NCBI GenBank assembly: GCA_030643245.1 | Contig: DAOWME010000136.1 | Span: 1-8,087 of the forward strand | Source of the DNA: Deltaproteobacteria bacterium | GTDB taxonomy: Bacteria; Desulfobacterota; UBA8473 | Direction of reading: 5' to 3' | Length of the DNA stretch: 8,087 nt | Part shown: piece by piece, positions 6,532 through 8,087 of the stretch | How positions within the stretch are numbered: position 1 is the stretch's first letter | How the letters are laid out: every line of letters starts with the position of its first letter | Made by a program: the position numbers and the translations under genes | The notes under the pieces: model-generated | Told to the model about the DNA's origin: nothing | Seen by the model: only the letters and a program-made list of their open reading frames with translations | Database searches by the model: none

Positions 6532-6561
6532 TAAATAATAACTTATTTGATAATTTGTCAA
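6532..6561 (-). promoter_or_regulatory. candidate promoter of the PHP gene
   Basis: A perfect minus-strand TTGACA (6556-6561) is followed after 18 nt by TATTTA (6532-6537). A second, perfect TATAAT lies at 6522-6527 without a matching -35. The region is A+T-rich and lies 55-85 bp before the TTG start. Confidence 0.45.
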
Positions 6562-6708
6562 GTCTAAAAAGTCTAAATTACCCATGCCGGGCAATTCCAG
6601 TTAGTGTCCATCAACAAATGAGCTTCTGAGAAAATGGAGGCTAAGAAGTTTCCAATTCAGAGGGGAGTAAAAGTAGTGTACACTTTTCTTGTATCGCTCC
6701 AGGTTTCA

Positions 6709-6763
6709 GGTGTCAGTGTTCAGGTTTCAGACCTCGTGTTTCTCTTTCCTGACACCTGACACC
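6709..6763. repeat. GGTGTCAG/CTGACACC inverted repeat
   Basis: Arms 6709-6724 and 6748-6763 pair with two mismatches around a 23-nt loop. They are built from CAGGTTTCAGGTGTCAG-type units. It is a short dispersed palindrome of the kind common in intergenic DNA; no terminator U tract follows. Confidence 0.55.
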
Positions 6764-6880
6764 GAAAATCCATGTGATGGACAATTATCAACAGCCCGGA
6801 ATTTGTCTATTGGCACTCGCATCCTTGAAAGGTGTAAACCGATAAATGAAGGACGCCAAAAATTCCATCCAGAATTAGTT

Positions 6881-7062
6881 TCCATCCAGAAATGGCCATT
6901 TTCCCACTGAGCTGCGTTCTCCTCCGGTTTCCGCCTGCGACGTACGATCATGTACGCCTCGGCGCAAACCGTCGTGCGGCCTTGCTCAGATAAAAATTTG
7001 CTCATTTCTGAATTGGAAACCAACTCGTGCCCATTTTCTTAAGAAGTCCATTTCTGGATGGA
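6881..7062. repeat. long nested palindrome (cruciform-forming)
   Basis: Successive arms are nested about one centre: TCCATCCAGAAATGG (6881-6895) with 7048-7062, perfect; CTGAGC (6907-6912) with 6984-6989; GGTTTCCGCC (6926-6935) with 6961-6970, one mismatch; and CGTAC (6941-6945) with 6952-6956. Another partial unit, TTCCATCCAGAA, occurs just upstream at 6863-6874. The G+C-rich core differs from the A+T-rich flanks. Confidence 0.6.
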
Positions 7063-7066
7063 CACA

Positions 7067-7113
7067 ACCTAAATCTGAGCGCCAACTTGAGGAAGTTATT
7101 TCGTCCCCGTCCC
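7067..7113. mobile_element. 47-bp terminal fragment of the 181-bp element
   Basis: Matches the right end of the complete copy (5885-5931) from ACCTAAATC to the terminal CCC, with a variant tip CGTCCCCGTCCC, and is followed by TTA (7114-7116) like the other ends. The rest of the element is missing: sequence to the left belongs to the palindromic repeat region. Confidence 0.75.
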
Positions 7114-7130
7114 TTATTTCATGACAGACC

Positions 7131-7889
7131 CTAAGACCAGGATCCCCCGTTCACATAAATCGATTGACTTGTAATGTATGATGAAACATCTGAAGCGAGG
7201 AAGACAACGGCCCCCACGATATCTTCGGGCTCGGCAATGCGACCAAGGGGTATAGTGCTGGTGATCTTCTTTGATAATTCCGGATTGCTCCACAGGGGCT
7301 TGCTGAATTCAGTCCTTGTCAGACCCGGGCCAACCGCGTTTACATTGATGTTATGCGGTGCCCACTCCAGAGCCATACATTTGGTAAGCATCTTAAGCCC
7401 TGCCTTGCTTATACTGTAGGCCCCCATTCCAAACTCAGCTTTTTCCGCCCCGACCGTTGTTATGTTTATGATCCTTCCACCTTTTTGTTCCATCATGACC
7501 TTAGCCACTTCCCTGCTGAGTAGGAAGACAGCCTTGAGATTAGTGTCGAATATCGTATCCCAGCCTTCTTCCCGAAGATCCATCAAGGGCCTCATGTAGC
7601 TAGTAGCCGCATTATTTACCAGTATGTCAATCCTCCCAAACTTCTCTTTTGTTTCTGTTACAACTTTTTCAATATCCTCCTGCTTCGTCACATCCGTCAC
7701 CACAGCAATCGAATCTTTCCCCAGCTTTCTTATCTCTTCGGAAACACTTTCCAAAGCAGGCAGACTTCGGCTGCATACCACCACATCGGCTCCGGCATTG
7801 GCCAACCCAAGGGCTATGGCTCTTCCTATTCCTTTGCCTCCACCTGTTACTATCGCCACCTTACCGTCTAACGAGATTTCTTTTGACAT
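7131..7889 (-). CDS. SDR-family NAD(P)-dependent oxidoreductase (FabG-like), catalytic Ser replaced by Thr
   Basis: A 252-aa classical short-chain dehydrogenase of normal length. Seen: cofactor loop TGGGKGIG (15-22), D66 in the TDVT motif, VNNAATSY (91-98), N117, the YxxxK pair Y158/K162, the NAVGPGLTRTEF segment (184-195), and a C-terminal YVNGGSWS. The residue 13 before the catalytic Tyr, normally Ser, is Thr145 (ITTVGAEK). Classical members reduce or oxidise hydroxy/oxo groups; the substrate here is unknown. FabG-like 3-oxoacyl reductases or polyol dehydrogenases are equally possible by eye. The ATG at 7889 is preceded by GGAGGAGT at 7-nt spacing. The gene stands alone, flanked on both sides by inward-facing ends of the 181-bp element, 1.2 kb from the PHP gene. 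Confidence 0.88.
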   Translation of the reverse strand: MSKEISLDGKVAIVTGGGKGIGRAIALGLANAGADVVVCSRSLPALESVSEEIRKLGKDSIAVVTDVTKQEDIEKVVTETKEKFGRIDILVNNAATSYMRPLMDLREEGWDTIFDTNLKAVFLLSREVAKVMMEQKGGRIINITTVGAEKAEFGMGAYSISKAGLKMLTKCMALEWAPHNINVNAVGPGLTRTEFSKPLWSNPELSKKITSTIPLGRIAEPEDIVGAVVFLASDVSSYITSQSIYVNGGSWS

Positions 7890-7957
7890 TCAATTACTCC
7901 TCCCTCTCTTCTTGTCTGGTTTTCATCAATAGATATCTGAAAGTCTATAAAAGGTTA

Positions 7958-8087
7958 GGGACGTGGCCGAAATAACTTCCTCAAGTTGGCGCTCAGATTT
8001 AGGTCAGATTTGTTCGATCTGAAAATACAAAACCACAGGAATAGTTTTGCCTATTTCGAGGATTTTGTGTTTGAAGATCGGGCAAAG
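7958..8087. mobile_element. 181-bp miniature element, second copy, inverted and cut by the window end
   Basis: 130 bp in reverse orientation relative to 5802-5931, differing at three positions (two in the tip, GGGACGTGG against GGGGCGAGG, and one in GCTCAG against GCTCGG). It is preceded by TTA (7955-7957). If full length it should continue 51 bp beyond the window and end at a second TTA. It lies upstream of the SDR gene start. Confidence 0.85.

Larger units (their letters stand above)
6604..7065. repeat. composite repeat region bounded by ~57-bp imperfect inverted repeats; no credible gene
   Basis: The segment 6604-6660 (starting GTGTCCATC, ending TCCAATTCAG) is an imperfect inverted copy of 7008-7065, with long matching blocks such as TTTCCAATTCAG and AGAAAATGG. 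It could be a degenerate non-autonomous element or a stack of palindromic repeats. The longest minus-strand reading frame (6727-7023, TTG start, 98 codons) has no ribosome site, lies on repeat arms and resembles no family I know, so it is not called. The right edge touches a truncated 181-bp-element end. Confidence 0.55.

Noticed and set aside
6727..7023. 98-codon minus-strand frame
   Set aside because: TTG start without ribosome site, lies over inverted-repeat arms, includes the CAGGTGTCAG-type palindrome, and matches no family I recognise.
5751..8087. CRISPR array or tandem direct repeats from the recurring GGAAGTTATTTCG sequence
   Set aside because: The copies are dispersed, in opposite orientations, with no regular spacing or spacers; they are ends of a miniature inverted-repeat element.
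1..8087. tRNA, rRNA or known riboswitch
   Set aside because: No cloverleaf, rRNA segment or recognisable riboswitch consensus was seen by eye on either strand.

Overview
The window looks like chromosomal DNA of a strictly anaerobic, Gram-negative bacterium, most plausibly a Desulfobacterota/Syntrophia-like organism. This assignment is inferred from gene content, not from a marker gene. The pointers are a four-gene set of oxygen-sensitive benzoyl-CoA reductase / 2-hydroxyacyl-CoA dehydratase type, a lipobox lipoprotein, and intergenic DNA full of small inverted-repeat elements.

Layout. On the plus strand, 159-1088 encodes a ketopantoate reductase (PanE/ApbA family). It is followed by a small lipoprotein gene (1199-1550) that reads only if two single-base frameshifts are bridged. 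A 20-bp perfect hairpin at 1571-1613 separates this pair from a minus-strand operon (5585 to 1631). In transcription order the operon encodes a 418-aa and a 368-aa HgdB/BcrBC-type iron-sulfur subunit, then two tandem ~260-aa ATPase/activase subunits of the BadF/BadG/BcrA/BcrD family. Spacings are 3 nt, 11 nt and an ATGA overlap, so these are almost certainly one transcript and one complex. Two large subunits with two different, divergent ATPases is the composition of an ATP-dependent class I benzoyl-CoA reductase (the short ATPases recall the Bzd subtype). A radical 2-hydroxyacyl-CoA dehydratase normally uses one homodimeric activator.

Upstream of the operon are a TATAAT -10 box and a strong inverted repeat over the -35 region, then a 181-bp miniature inverted-repeat element (5751-5931). 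Next comes a minus-strand PHP-domain phosphoesterase gene (5935-6477), followed by about 650 bp without a credible gene. That stretch consists of nested palindromic repeat DNA plus a 47-bp fragment of the same miniature element. A minus-strand SDR oxidoreductase gene (7131-7889) follows, then a second, inverted copy of the element running off the window end.

How the genes fit together: the operon would reductively activate an aryl-CoA or acyl-CoA substrate, with electrons from a ferredoxin not encoded here. The SDR could act on a hydroxyacyl/oxoacyl intermediate, but that is only proximity. PanE and PHP have no evident mechanistic link to the reductase. The points most worth checking are the asymmetric ATPase pair, the A9 tract at their junction, the A_AAA_AAG site in the lipoprotein gene, and the 181-bp element with its TTA target duplication.
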